From assembly GCA_028554645.1 (NCBI GenBank), contig JAQOOI010000079.1, positions 1,550,001-1,614,000 of the forward strand: a stretch of DNA of 64,000 nucleotides, written 5' to 3'. The position numbers were made by a program, and so were the translations under genes. A model generated the notes under the pieces. The model did no database searches and was not told the origin of the DNA. It worked only from the letters and a program-made list of their open reading frames with translations. Below are positions 47,325 through 59,385 of this stretch, piece by piece (position 1 is the first letter of the stretch; each line of letters starts with the position of its first letter). This stretch comes from Omphalotus guepiniiformis (Eukaryota > Basidiomycota > Agaricomycetes > Agaricales > Omphalotaceae).

Positions 47325-47885
47325 GCCTAGGGAGAAAGTTGCTATCTGAAGTGGCTGGAAGGAGAATGGGACAAGCCAGCTGACATTTGGGCTGTTGGAT
47401 GCGTGGTATGGCTCAATTACTTGTTGCGCAATTCTCATTATTTCATTATTGACGAAGACTTATGAACTCCTCACTGGTGAGGCACTCTTCCCGTGGTCGA
47501 AGGCAACGACATGGAATATGTCTGAGGTTCAAACTATGTTGTATCACATGTGCTGCAAGACCAACGATTACTTTACCGCCAAAGTTCTGCGCCAATGGCC
47601 TGCTGCTATTGAATACTTCAACCCACACAACTGTGAGTGTATATTTCATGATCCACTGGACATTGTGTTGATTGGATGATAGGCACCTTCAAGAGTTTTG
47701 TTGAAGGAAGTGAGGTCGTGGTCTGCAAATTTCCAATTGAGTACCCTTTGCAGGAATTTGTCCCAGACATGGAGAAAGCAGATGCAAATGCTACCGCTGC
47801 GTTTATTCGCCGCTGTATTAGGCTGGATCCCGAGGATCGCGCAAGCGCAGATGAATTGCTTCAGGACCCGTGGCTCCAGGAATAA
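47325..47885 (+). pseudogene. Truncated protein kinase, C-lobe only (SRPK-like)
   Basis: Three exons keep phase and encode the last part of a Ser/Thr kinase domain: WDKPADIWAVGCV, then after an intron TYELLTGEALFPWSKAT and a helical stretch, and after a second intron FIRRCIRLDPEDRASADELL followed by DPWLQE and stop. These match subdomains IX-XI, with the ADIWAVGC Asp and the RxSAxELLxxPW ending typical of SRPK-like fungal kinases. I see no Gly-rich loop, VAIK lysine, HRD or DFG upstream, where the oxidase relic and LTR element lie. The gene therefore appears to have lost its 5' half, probably by rearrangement. Open frames at 47090-47294 may be another piece but show no kinase motif. Confidence 0.6.
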
Positions 47886-47989
47886 TACATTCTACAAATT
47901 TACAAGTACATGTTTTCGAGTTTGCCAAAATCATAGTCTTGTATGATCACTCGGCGCTGTCAAGCACGAGCAAGATTACCATCTGCATA

Positions 47990-50627
47990 TCAGTAAGCCC
48001 GACGCTCCAAAAATTCATCGAAGTATGAGGTAAGCTGTCCCGTAGCGTTCTCATTCAGTGCAACAACAGTTCCGACCCATCCATCAGGCCTAAACACAAT
48101 AATCGCTCCCCGTTCAACATCAACGCCATATATTTCATGTGCCTTCACGCTCTCATCTAGATAAACCTTCCCAAAAGGTTTGCATCCAAGTACTTCTTGA
48201 CCTCCATTGCCGAATACCGCTGGGATGGTGAACCACTTGAACACTTCCTTTGAGAAGATGTCTTTGAAGGACTGAGGGCGGGAGAGGGATTCTTGAAAAG
48301 AAGATAGGACGGGCTGAGTGTATCTTGGGTTCCCAGCGAATACAACGATTCTACGCAGCAATGTAAGCATCAGTGTAAGGAATTTTACGTCCCGTACGTA
48401 CGAGAACTTTGCGTCATTCTTCATAATCTTCTGCAAGCGAATCGGGTCACCAGTTCTATGTTAGCATTTGAGGAAAAGGGTACGTCAAGCATACGCTATA
48501 TAGACGACGTACCCGAGCGTGGTCAAATATACATCAGGTCCACGTTCACCTGCATTGATAGTAGCGCGAGAAGGTCCTTTACATTCATAATTCACGACGC
48601 TAGGTGCTGTCAGTGTTATACTTCAATGCAAAAACCTAGGCCCATAGAATGGAATGCATACGATAAGAAATTCCTATCAGTACGTGAGCTCCATACATGA
48701 AACGAAGACATCAAGTTTGTTCACCTAGTCCTAGCGTGAAGTGCTGCATATTGATGTCGTCAAACCATTCCGTAAGTATTTCCCTACATACAACATCTTA
48801 ATAGGTTTCATTCAACACTTTAGGTGTAGGTACCTGGTGGATTCAGTTCGCCCTGTGAACCGTGCCGGATACTGACCCGATATTAGCATACTTATGGTCT
48901 TGTCATTGTCAATGATCTACAAGTTAATTCCATCAGGTTCTCGTCTGCATGGACGTTCTAAAACCTACTCGTTGAACTATTGGCCTTCTCTCTCCATCAT
49001 AAGAGTCAATCAGCGATTTCTTGGCTCGCCCTTTGAGTCGTAACTACAAGTACGAACGTCAGGGCATTCCAAATCTGTAAGATGAATGTTACCATACAGC
49101 AAGTTTCCATACGAGATTAATTGCACTGCGAGTAATGTGAGATCCGTCCGAATCCACCGTCGCGAGATACATACTCATGCACGCCAGTATTAAGCCCCTG
49201 TGCGGATCCTGAACTATGAGTATGACACGCGTCTCCAGCAAGAAAGACTCTTTCTTTGGTACAGAAGGTGCCTGCGATACGTTGGCCTATACCCTATGGG
49301 GCATATAAGTCATTCAAATACCGATCCAACAACTGTAGTGCGAAACAAGAAACCGCACATAGATAGTAAACCAGTCAACCCTCAAGAACTCTAGCTTGAA
49401 AGGATGTAAAGCCTTTTTCGCCTCTTCCATTGCAACTTCCTGTGTTACACCTTCCTCTCCGCCGTATTTCTCCATCAAAGCCGCGGAAAAGACGTATCCA
49501 ATACGCGTTAGGCCGTTGTCATTTGGGCACCACAGTATTTGGCCATGAGATTCGCTGTCGATACTGTTCAAACATCGAGGATTTGGCATATCAGTCTTGA
49601 CTAAGGCATCCATCCGAATCCAGCGATGCTTGGTGTTTTCCCCGTCGAAGGAGATGTTCGCGAGCTTTCGGACGGTTGATTTACCCCCCTTTTCATGAGA
49701 GAAAAAACAGTTTGGCCCTCGTAGCTCGGGGTGAAAAGGAGTAGTTGAACTTACATCTGCACCAACTAAATATTTACTGCGTGATATAATGAAGGTCAGT
49801 TTATTGAAGGCATGCTTACGGCGCCTCACCACTTAATATTGACGGTATTGCTCTTCACAATATCCAAGATGTCGACTGAGACTGGATATTCTGTCCTTGA
49901 CTCCGTGTCTATACTATATCCTTCGATCTGATGCAACACATGTGGCTGAATGCCATACTCCTCGAGGGCTTCAATGAAGTGCTCTTCTGTCAGACGTTGG
50001 CGAAGGTGTAAACTGCCACGATAAAGATCAACGGAGCACAAAAGATGCTTATGGCAAGCACTAACGCAAATTTGAAGGACGTATCGCCTGTTCATGAATG
50101 CATGAGTTGACAGACTCCATGCAGGGCTGGCAATGAACTGACCAAGCTTGTCCATTCGACTTCCATACATCAAACCTCCTTTCACGCGACGGCCTCTTTA
50201 GCATGTAAGATAGCAGTTAGTGATACTTCTAAAAGTTTGACGCACTCGTGAAAATGTAAACCTGATCGCGTAATAACTCCCGTTTGAATCAATCGTTCAG
50301 CAAGGTCCAGTTGATCCAAAAGTTCAACGGTGCGAGGCCAAAGCGTTGTACCGCGCCATAGCATAACATGCTGGCCTTATCTTCTCGCTCTGTCACGAAA
50401 TGAGCATACGAATCAGACAGGGAGTCGAGGCCCATGGTAAGTAAAGGATAACGGACCAAATAGACAAAGTGTACAACCGAAACGAGCGAGCTGATAGGCT
50501 ATCAGTGACCCGACAGGTCCTCTTCCAACGCTAGAGCATATACAAGGTTGAAGTTAAAAGTAATGCGGCCTTGATTCGTGAAGGACACCCACATCACTAC
50601 ATCCACTTGCGAGGGCAGATCTGACAT
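47990..50627 (-). CDS. FAD-dependent aromatic hydroxylase (phenol 2-monooxygenase-like), apparent frameshift
   Basis: Flavoprotein that would hydroxylate phenolic compounds with NADPH and O2. It starts MSDLPSQVDVV, and after an intron the FAD-binding VGRGPVGSLIAYQLARFG shows GxGxxG. Further parts: TTLWPRTVELLDQLDLAERL, RRVKGGLMYGSRMDKLG, LRQRLTEEHFIEALEEYG, YLVGADG, VFLAGDACHTHSSGSAQGLN (second FAD motif), SYDGERRPIVQR, and the thioredoxin-like C-terminal domain with IVVFAGNPRYTQPVL and FRPDGWVGTVVAL. Many introns interrupt it. At 50351-50360 the frame must shift by one base between DKASMLCYG and GTTLWPRTVE, with no intron there. That would kill the enzyme unless it is a base-call error. The rest looks intact. 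Confidence 0.75.
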
Positions 50628-51793
50628 TTGAGCTCTATACAATTCGAAGATAAGAGTCCTATGGGAAGACGTACACGGAAGCCCGGGAGCTACGGTCGCA
50701 GTACAGCACTCACGGTACCCATGATGGTCACGGTGGAATATGGATTAGACACACCGGAAATTGACCATGAGACCGTGGGACTATGTAGTCGCATTTATGT
50801 AAGACGCCACAAAACGACGCTGAACGTCGGCCAGATTGACGCTATCCTACTGTGCGTTTAAAGGGACCAACTCGTGAATAAAATCAGAGGTTCCACTTTG
50901 CACCATCAACATTACTCAAACTATGCGTAAAATGAAGCTTCGTTCTTTTTGGCGCGATTACTGCAGCAGTACTTACTTCGCTCTGCCCGAGGCTCAGCCT
51001 GACGGGTCGCTGCTGGGTCGCTACGAGCCGAGCCAGCTATCTACGAAGCTTTATATATCTCAAAAATGAAACGGATTGACAACACGAACTCTTTCTATCT
51101 ATAACGAAGGTGCGGGTCGGGTTTGATGAACTGACACAAACTGACACCTACCTATCCACAGGTCACCGTGTATTTGTTCTGCGAACAATTCGAGTTACAA
51201 CAGCCTCACCACCCAATCCCACTCTTTCGCCTCCGAAGTACCACACTGTCTAGGACCTGGGCGATATCTGAATTAAGAAAGCCCTCGAAGTTTCTCAATC
51301 TGGAATCACGTTACAATATGCACCAGGTTGTCGTTCCTTCCACGTACTGCATAATCACGAAGCGTGAATAAAGCGCACCCAGAAGCCACGCAGACGTTCT
51401 TCTTGGAACTTTGACTCGGATGCATATAGCTCAGCAGGCATTTTCGTCCCATTCCAAAGATGACATCTGAGAAAGAACGCTTTTTACACTAAACCTCGTA
51501 TGCATATAGGGGGTCTGCTGAGTGTTACCTGGAATCGACACAAGTGCCGGCTATAACATAACGAGTCGCAAGATTCACTTTCGCATCTGCAGGTTCTCAC
51601 ACTGGTCCGACCAGCTGTGAAATCGAGAAGCTTCTGCGCTTGAACTCCGACGCCGCCACTGGACATGAGGTTTCAACAGCACGTATGATTCCTTAGCGTT
51701 CATTATCGTATAAAGGCCTGCACCAACATTGGTTACTCGTTAAAATCCTTGCTCCTTTTCAACATTTCCTCGCTAAACGTCTCTGACTATACC
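50628..51793. other. Intergenic region
   Basis: Divergent promoter region between the flavoprotein and alcohol oxidase copy 2. No coding sequence or repeat that I can support. Confidence 0.5.
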
Positions 51794-54615
51794 ATGAACG
51801 GGACAAATGTATACGATATTATCTTTGCCGGAGGTAAGTCTACCTACGTATCATTACCTGTTTCCTGTCTGATTACTGTGCTACCGCGAATTTACAGGAG
51901 GGACTACTGCCTGCGTTACTGCGGGTCGATTGGCGCAAGCTGATCCCTCACTGAAGATCATGGCAAGTCCTTTGTTCATTTCAGTTTATTCGTACAAACT
52001 AACCTTTTAGTAGATTATAGAAGCTGGACCCCACACCCGCGACTTACATGATTTCGTCCAACCTGCACGATATTTCCATAACTTGGCCCAGGGGAAGATG
52101 TTTTCTCATCATACAGGTCCACCGAGTAAGGCGCTTGGAGGACGAACCGCGATAGTACCTTCTGGCCGATGTGTAGGCGGAGGGTCAAGTGTCAATTGTA
52201 CAAACATATCTCTTTCCCGCGTAACGAAATCACTAAATTCGAATTTTTTACAGTTGTCATGTACACCCGTGCCTCCTCGTCAGACTACGATGATTGGGAG
52301 AAGCTTGGGAATCCTGGGTGGTCGTCGAGTGAATTGATTCCACTTGCTCGAAAGGTATGCAGTCAGTGATTCTCTGAAACATCGACACTGAAAATAACCA
52401 CTATGCAGGTAGAGACCTATCAAGTCACAGATGGAAATACAGCGATCGATTCCTCTCATGGAACGACGGGGCCGATCAAGATTTCTCATGGTGGCAAGGA
52501 TACCAACATCGGTCAAGAGTTTCTGCGAACTGCATCCCAGTATGACAAAGGAAGGCCGTTGGCAATCGATATCAATGATTTCAAAACTTGTAATGCATAT
52601 GGGGTCAGTCATGTATATTTTTGTTGTTATTGGCCTGCTCCAGCCTAAAACTGTCTCGCTCCTGTCTGCAGCCCACACACAAGTATGTCTTCATCAGTCC
52701 CAACTCGAATGACACTGAGCCAGATCTCTTCTCTAGATACATATCTGCACAGACTGGGAAACGATCCGACACAGCTCATAGCTTCGTCTATGGCCGGGGT
52801 TTCAAGAACTTGAGTATTCTAGCGGGTCATAGGGTCGTCCGCGTCATCTTTGAGTGACTATTCCAGATTGAACCATCATACTTTTTTTGTTTGTTCAACC
52901 ACGTGTCCAACAGGAATAAGCGTGCAGTCGGCGTCGAGTACATTAGTGACCAGAACCGACAATTGGGAGCTAGCCGGGCCCTATCAAGAGCTTTTGCTTC
53001 TCGTCTCGTCGTTCTTTCAGGCGGAGCTTTCGGCTCTCCAGCAATTTTAGAAAGGTACGTGTTGACTTCTTACTCACACCACCTGGTATAGATAAACGAC
53101 ACGATGATATTTCAGGTCGGGTATAGGCGCGCCACAACTGCTCTTACAGAATGATATCAAACAGGTAGTAGATCTTCCTGGCGTGGGAGAGAACTACAAC
53201 GGTCGGCACTGTCTTTTACATTATGCAGAACGAAATTTAATTCGCTTGCTGCGACTGCCTTGGAATAGATCACAACATCGGTGTTAGCACGTTTGTTGCA
53301 GATGAATCCGCGGACTCTTTGGATGACATTTTCGGCGGTCAGGATGAGGCTATTGAGCGTAAGTTTTTTCTCTTCCTAAACTATATTTACTATTGACCTC
53401 TATTCCAGCGCATCTCACTCAATGGCTGAAGGACGGTACGGGTCTTTTGGCGCACAAGTTGAGTTGCATCTCGTATACTTCTACTAAACCCAATACCAAT
53501 GTGGTCATTGTTGCTGCACAACTCTATCGATGCCGCGATCAAAATACGACCCAACACCGAAGACTTGAAGGAGCTAGGCCCTGCGTTTGAACCAATCTGG
53601 AATAGGTTCTTCATACCGTCTCCTGACAAGCCGGTCGCAATCCTGGTCCCTCTAGCTGCGAACCTCGGTGTGCCGCAAGAACGTACCCGAAAAGTCTTCT
53701 CCTTCCTGTACTTCACGGTGCGATGAATGTCATTGCTCACCCAGGGTTGCTCCTGAAACTTGCCCTAGTCATACCCGCTCGCACGCGGTCATGTGCACAT
53801 TCGGTCTGGGACGGACCCTTACGCACCCTTGGACTTCGATCCGCATTATATGGAAGAGTAGGTCGAAAGTTTCTCATCAATGTCCGCCCATTTATCGTTT
53901 GTCAACAATTCATAGTTACGCTGACGTCGCGGTTCTACGATGGTGCTACAAACATGGACGTGAGCTGTGCAGACGGATGAATTTGTATCGGGGAGAGCTA
54001 CAACAAGGACATCCAGCTTTCTCCGAAAACAGTCCTGCTGCTGTCGTCCCTGATGCTTTAGGTCCCGTAGATATTTCAGCCCCCAATATCACTTATACGC
54101 AGGATGACGACGAGAAGATCGATGAGTTTCATCGAGCAACTAGTGAGAATGCTCCCGATGTATCTGAAATTGTACTGACTGACCTGTCTGTTCAGTGCAT
54201 ACTTCCTGGCATTCGGTGAATTATCCTTGATCAAGTTTTATACTATCATCACACTCATGGTAACACAGCTAGGGACGTGCGCGATGAAACCAAGGGAGGT
54301 GGGAGGAGTCGTCGACTCGAACTTGAACGTCTATGGTGTCGAGAACCTGAAGGTGGCTGGTGAGGGTCTTCCTTTGAACCATTGTATAGTTTCTCATTAC
54401 ATCTTTTACTGCAAGATCTGAGCATTGTACCCTTGAATGTATGCGCCAACACGTACAATACTGCTCTAATTATAGGGTTTGTCTTCGTACTCCTTTCAAC
54501 TATGATGGTCAGTACTGATCTTGATATATTGAATGCTAGGGAGAAAGCTGCAGTCATCATCGCACAGGAACTTGGTATCAAGGGCGTAAGTGCAACAGAT
54601 GAGTTGGAAAAGTAA
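51794..54615 (+). pseudogene. Alcohol oxidase-like GMC oxidoreductase, copy 2 (probably damaged)
   Basis: Paralog of the minus-strand copy at 26.6-29.5 kb, with the same exon plan. Landmarks: YDIIFAGGGTTACVTAGRLA, SGRCVGGGSSVN, DYDDWEKLGNPGW, TGKRSDTAHSFVYG, GAFGSPAILERSGIGAPQLL, VVDLPGVGENYNDHN, DPYAPLDFDPHYMEE, ADVAVLRWCYKHGREL, GGVVDSNLNVYGVENLKVA and SIVPLNVCANTYNTALIIG, ending at TAA 54615. The second intron, 51963-52013, is GC-AG, as in copy 1. Problems: no AG acceptor where needed before NSIDAAIKIRPN (about 53520), and TAG at 53859 follows MEE in frame with no splice that restores phase. The donor lost in copy 1 is intact here. Probably inactive, or spliced in a way I could not resolve. 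Confidence 0.68.
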
Positions 54616-56677
54616 GAATGCGATTGTGACAGGTGTCTGAAACAGAATCAGGGTACTAGAAACTCTGTAGTAGTACCAAATATATGCTTTCTTTCCGACA
54701 TGTTCTCAGCAAGCTCAGACTACAAGATGCCGAGAGCTACGTTTCCGCTTATGTTTCAAATTTCACTTACGACCATTGGCCGTGTTTCGCCTGAAGCTGT
54801 TTGAATCAGGGCCTGACAAGGAATACAATCAATACTTAGGAAGGTGCGATCTGTAGAACTGTTTAAAACTGTAGCACAGAACAAACTGACCTGTCAAAAT
54901 TCAAAACGAAAACCCCTCAATAGCCTTGCTCACTTGATATTATTGCTATGAAGGGCAATAATTTCTCTTTTAAGTATCAAAAAAGCTGGAAGTCCATTTT
55001 AGAAGAGACGACCAAGTTGTTGATTTCAAAGATTCGAAGTTTACTGCTCGGGAGCAGAAGCAGAATGTTGTTGTTAATGCCCGAAGTGCGAGCATGTTCT
55101 AATCCACACACTAGCATGCCATCGCATGTTTCTAAAGCCTTTGAATCCACACTAGCATGTCATTGCGAACCTAAGACCCAGTATATAATGAGTTAAGCCG
55201 ACAGCTTTACGTCTTCAGAATCTTCTACCTTTAAAGGTCTTTCAGAATCGTAATCTGTCAGAACCTGGCTGGGCGGCCTACATATAAAGCTACTGAGCTC
55301 CAGCCATCCCATCCTGCCTTGTGAGTGAGGACGAATCACAGTCATTCATGCCATGGACGCCTTTGAACTACCAGCTAAGACCCTAGTGCAAGCTAGCTTC
55401 TTTACAGCACCTAGTGCAAGCTAGCTTCAACACTGAAGTGCGATTTCTTGGCAGGTGTAGTTCGAGTAACACTATTCATCGGTAACCAGCGGTGCCACAG
55501 AGAGCTTTGAGATCGTATAGAGGTCACAATCACACAAATTCTTGTCGCGAATGAAAAGTTATGCAAGAAGTAGCGAACGTGCGATAATGCTGGACGAAGC
55601 GGGCGCACTGAGAGGGCTCGTCGCCGCCGACACCGATGCCCTGGAACATTCGAGAGCTCGTGCAAATTGTGATTGACTTTGCATTGAAATTTGCTTCTCC
55701 GGGTCATCTTGCTGTCATTCACAAGGGCGTTCTCGAAGAATATTACTGCATTACTGCGTGGTAAGATAAGAATCAACTCCACCCTTTAGGTCACATTCGG
55801 ATCTCTACCCTATCGCCCGCAACTCCCTAAACTTTCGCCCGATGGCTGCAGGAAAGTATGCCAGAGAAAGAGAGAGAGAATTTTCGAGGATGCCGTTACT
55901 GCGCGGTCACGGTCCAAGTTCCATAGAGGCACAGTCCATCACTGGCCGCACTTCAACCACGACGCCGTTCACAAAGACTCATATTCATTCGGCACACTGC
56001 CTGGCCGTAAATATATCCTGCATCAATCGTGACCCCAAAGCGCAACGACAAGGATGCATTGCTCCCAATTACGCGCTAAAGGGCTATTCTGTACGAGGAA
56101 GGGTCCTTAAAGAGTTTAGGATTGGAATAAGGCTATAAGCGACTGGTTCCAGTGACGAATCTTTAACGAAGTCAATCGAAGAGAGATGGATGAAACTCCG
56201 GAAGCCGTCTCATGACGAATGGCCATTAGGATGCCAGACGATTATGAGGTGCACTGCAGTTTATTTTATGTGAATTGGAAGAGTATATCTGCGGATGATA
56301 CACGTTTGTCCTGGACATCTCCGTGAATGCACTCCAGACCCTTTAAACCGACTTCTGAAAGATGGGATGTATGGGGTAACTCTCTCCAGAGCGGTCTGAT
56401 ACCTGCTCAGCAGGAACATAAAGGCGATGCTTCGATATGTGAGTTAGTGACAAGATGTGTTTGCGATCTTGTTCGAGCACTCGAGAAAGCCCCCGAAACG
56501 AGGCTGCAAATGACGAACGTTGAAGGATGTGTTTCAGGTGCGCAACCGGTCTGCGCACTGCAGAAAGTAGCAATCACAATGAATGATCGTCTACGACTGA
56601 GCGTCACCAGGAACGACTGTGAAAGTCTGCGAAGCCTCCAGCAAGAATATGATAGTCGATCATACTCTGAACCTGTG
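54616..56677. other. Intergenic region, about 2 kb
   Basis: No gene supported. A TATA-like CATATAAAG sits near 55280. A 19-bp direct repeat (CCTAGTGCAAGCTAGCTTC) occurs at 55382 and 55410. Open frames at 54948, 55842 and 56327 have no recognisable features. Confidence 0.5.
55382..55428 (+). repeat. 19-bp direct repeat, two copies
   Basis: CCTAGTGCAAGCTAGCTTC at 55382-55400 and again at 55410-55428, identical, with a 9-bp gap. It includes GCTAGC, a perfect 6-bp palindrome. Function unknown. Confidence 0.8.
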
Positions 56678-57592
56678 CTATGAGGATTTGGGTCCCCGTA
56701 AGAGCAATGCCCTTTGTATTTGAAGTTTCCTGAAAAGGTTGATACTTTGGGCGATACTTTTTGTGTGTGAGGCTCGCACTAGGCTGATCTTCCTTTCGAA
56801 AAGCCTCCGCACTTGAGGGAAAATTTCTGCATCGTCCGAAGCCTTTATGACGCTCGAGGCCTCTTGCAGCCAATTAGCCTGACAACAAGCTCTGACGATC
56901 GAGCTCCGTATTAGCTGTCGGGCCTGCTGCGTCGCGTGCTGGGTGGACATCTGCAGTTCATATTCTACGGCTAGCTTCTCTAGCTCCATGAGAATTTCCA
57001 GCCCAATGTCCGGAGTCACAGTCCGTGCAATGAAAGGCATGAAGCGTTTGAAAACTCCAAGAAAGTAGCCTTTCGAGGACGCGATTTTTGCCATCATGAA
57101 GGCAGCGGTGAGGTTTGAGTTCAACGAACCAGCGCAATAGAGTGTTTCGAAGCGAGTGAAAGGGTTTCCATATAGACCGTCCGACTTCACTTCCTCCCTG
57201 TGAGGTATCAGGCGCAGCCAAGCGTAGAAGTCTTCAAATGTAGCCGGGGAGAGTGTGTCAAGTTCACCAAAAGCAGCAGTGATGAAGAATATATCATGAG
57301 GAATGTCAACACCCATGTCTTCGAGCTGTTGGCGTACACGGTTCGCCATGGCGAGCTTCTTTTCTCTGATGAGCTGGTGTAAAGTCTGTAGCGTGACTGC
57401 GGGCATTTCTCGGGTACCATCCGCGTACCATTCAACGTTTGCAGCCAATTCATTTAGCCATAGCTGCGGCTTCCGTGGATTTCGAATGCGCGTTGCAAAG
57501 GGTACATTACGAGTGTAAAGTCGACGAGAATCAAATTGAATCCATGAAAGAGTTCGTGGACAAAGTATCGTCGGACGTCGCAAGAAGTTCAT
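56678..57592 (-). CDS. Unrecognised protein with a probable mitochondrial leader
   Basis: Single-exon frame of 304 residues if started at the ATG at 57592 (MNFLRRPTILCPRTLSWIQF); the open frame extends to 57685. The start is Arg-rich and free of acidic residues, as in mitochondrial targeting peptides. The body is helical: LHQLIREKKLAMANRVRQQL, LSPATFEDFYAWLRLIP, AAFMMAKIASSKGYFLGVFK and ASSVIKASDDAEIFPQVRRL. Such paired helices recall PPR-like organelle RNA-binding proteins, but I cannot show repeats with confidence. It is divergent from uS5m, a mitochondrial ribosomal protein, with 219 bp between start codons. That arrangement suggests a shared promoter and perhaps related roles. Confidence 0.6.
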   Translation of the reverse strand: MNFLRRPTILCPRTLSWIQFDSRRLYTRNVPFATRIRNPRKPQLWLNELAANVEWYADGTREMPAVTLQTLHQLIREKKLAMANRVRQQLEDMGVDIPHDIFFITAAFGELDTLSPATFEDFYAWLRLIPHREEVKSDGLYGNPFTRFETLYCAGSLNSNLTAAFMMAKIASSKGYFLGVFKRFMPFIARTVTPDIGLEILMELEKLAVEYELQMSTQHATQQARQLIRSSIVRACCQANWLQEASSVIKASDDAEIFPQVRRLFERKISLVRASHTKSIAQSINLFRKLQIQRALLLRGPKSS

Positions 57593-57811
57593 GAGCTGGG
57601 CTGAAGCATTAGCTTCATGTAAGATGTGAGAGAGAAACAACTCGGGAGAAAGAGGAAACCTCACCAAAAAGCTCAAAGGTTGCACGCAACGTTGCCAACG
57701 GAGGGAAAATTGAATCTTATCTTATCTGTGTTCAGTTTGTCACTGCTTGGCTCAAGCGCGTCGGACAGAGAAACCTTCCTTTTCAGGCACACTACCACCT
57801 CAAAAATTTGG

Positions 57812-59385
57812 ATGCACCGGCTTTCGAGGCAGCTTGCGGCGTCTTCGCGCTTGATTCGTTGCTCAAATGTCTGCATAAATCGTCGCTCAGCTTTGTCAAT
57901 ATGTCGGCGCTATACTTCAGGGTCCTCGGAAGGTCCTGACGCGACGAATTCAGCAAAAGCCTCGTCTCAAGCTGCTGCTCCCCAGTCTCAACCGGAATCA
58001 TCTAAGCAAGGTGTGTTTGTAACAATTCGTAGTCAGTTTGGACTATAAGCTCCTCTAGGCTCTTCCCAACCTACACCCGAGGCGCATAAGGTCAACAACC
58101 TAGATGAATTAATTGAGCTTCTTGAGTCGCAGGATGGTCAAGAGACTTTGCTCCTTATGCCCAACCACGCAACACACGAGTTCAAACAACTCATGTCTAA
58201 AGTGGTCATGGACGATGGAGAGGGAAATGTAACGGTCATGCACCATGTCGCGGGGTTACTTAGTCGATACGGTTTGAACATGGAAATTACAGCCCCCGTG
58301 TCTGGAAATACGAATATAGAAGGTACGTACAAGTTTCAGTCTACTCGAAGTCTAATCGTTGAGTCATATGTATCTTTTACAGATGTTCTATCGGAGGAGG
58401 AGCTAGCGACGTTGCGCCGGTTGGAACTAAATGAGGACGAAGAGTTTGAGGGACTAGACCCTCTGGAGGTCGCTAAACGAAAAGCAGAGTCCGCCGCAGG
58501 TGAGTAAACGCCAATCTTTTGTACTATGATTCCCAGATCTCTGAACGTATCAAAGATGTCCGTAGCGAGGAAGAAGTTGAGCAACGTCCCTACCCCAACC
58601 TTATGTCCCCCGACCCTCTCATGGACTCTCGTGACGTCCTCGAGCTTCATCCCACCCCCGGAAACCCTTACCATAACCGAGTCGTTGTGCGAAACCACCG
58701 TTCCATGTTCCACGAAGCAATGGCTCTCGATGGGTTCAACTTCGACGACCCCAAGTGGATACCTACACGCACAGATCTCAGCGAAGAGGAAATATCTCCC
58801 AACGAAAGCGCAGGCCTTGAGCCGAAATTCCCCGTCGGAAAGCTTTTCAAATTTACACTTCTCTTCCGCTGGGTAACACAACAGACCGGCAAGGGTAAGA
58901 TCAAGAAGTTCCAAGTATTCGTCGTCACCGGTGACGGGAACGGCATGGTGGGCTTAGGCATGGGCACTGACGAGGAGGCTGCTAATGCGCACGTCAAGGC
59001 GCACATCGCGGCGCTGAAAAATATGGATTACGTGGATCGATTTGAAAACCGGACTATCTGGACAGAAATGTCTTCCAAGTTCCGTTCTACGCAGATTAAT
59101 ATGCGGCCTCGACCAGTAGGTTTCGGGTTACGGTGTAGCCCCATCCTGCATCAAATTTTGAAGGCTGCTGGTATCAAGGACGTCAGTGCCAAAGTCTGGG
59201 GCAGCCGTAATCCCATTATGATCATGCAAGGAGCATTGAAGATGCTTCAAGGAGGTCATAACCCATTAGGTATGGGTGATGGGATTGGCGGGAAGGGCAA
59301 GAGGCTCGTCAAGGGTATCGGAATGCGTACCCAGTTCGACGTAGAGCGAGAGAGAGGCCGGAAGCTATACAACTACAGAAAGTAG
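57812..59385 (+). CDS. Mitochondrial ribosomal protein uS5m (MRPS5)
   Basis: Small-subunit protein of the mitochondrial ribosome, near the decoding centre. Four exons give 469 residues: 57812-58010, 58059-58322, 58383-58499 and 58556-59385. The N-terminus is an Arg/Ser-rich leader (MHRLSRQLAASSRLIR). The S5 domain is in the last exon: FKFTLLFRWVTQQTGKGKIK, FVVTGDGNGMVGLGMGTDEE with the S5 Gly-rich loop, RPRPVGFGLRCSPILHQILK and GIKDVSAKVWGSRNPI. The tail GIGGKGKRLVKGIGMRTQF is typical of fungal uS5m. The acceptor at 58555 (TATCAAAG) is chosen over the AG at 58536 because only it restores phase. Intron 58323-58382 is 60 bp without a stop, so its retention would insert 20 residues in frame. Confidence 0.92.
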
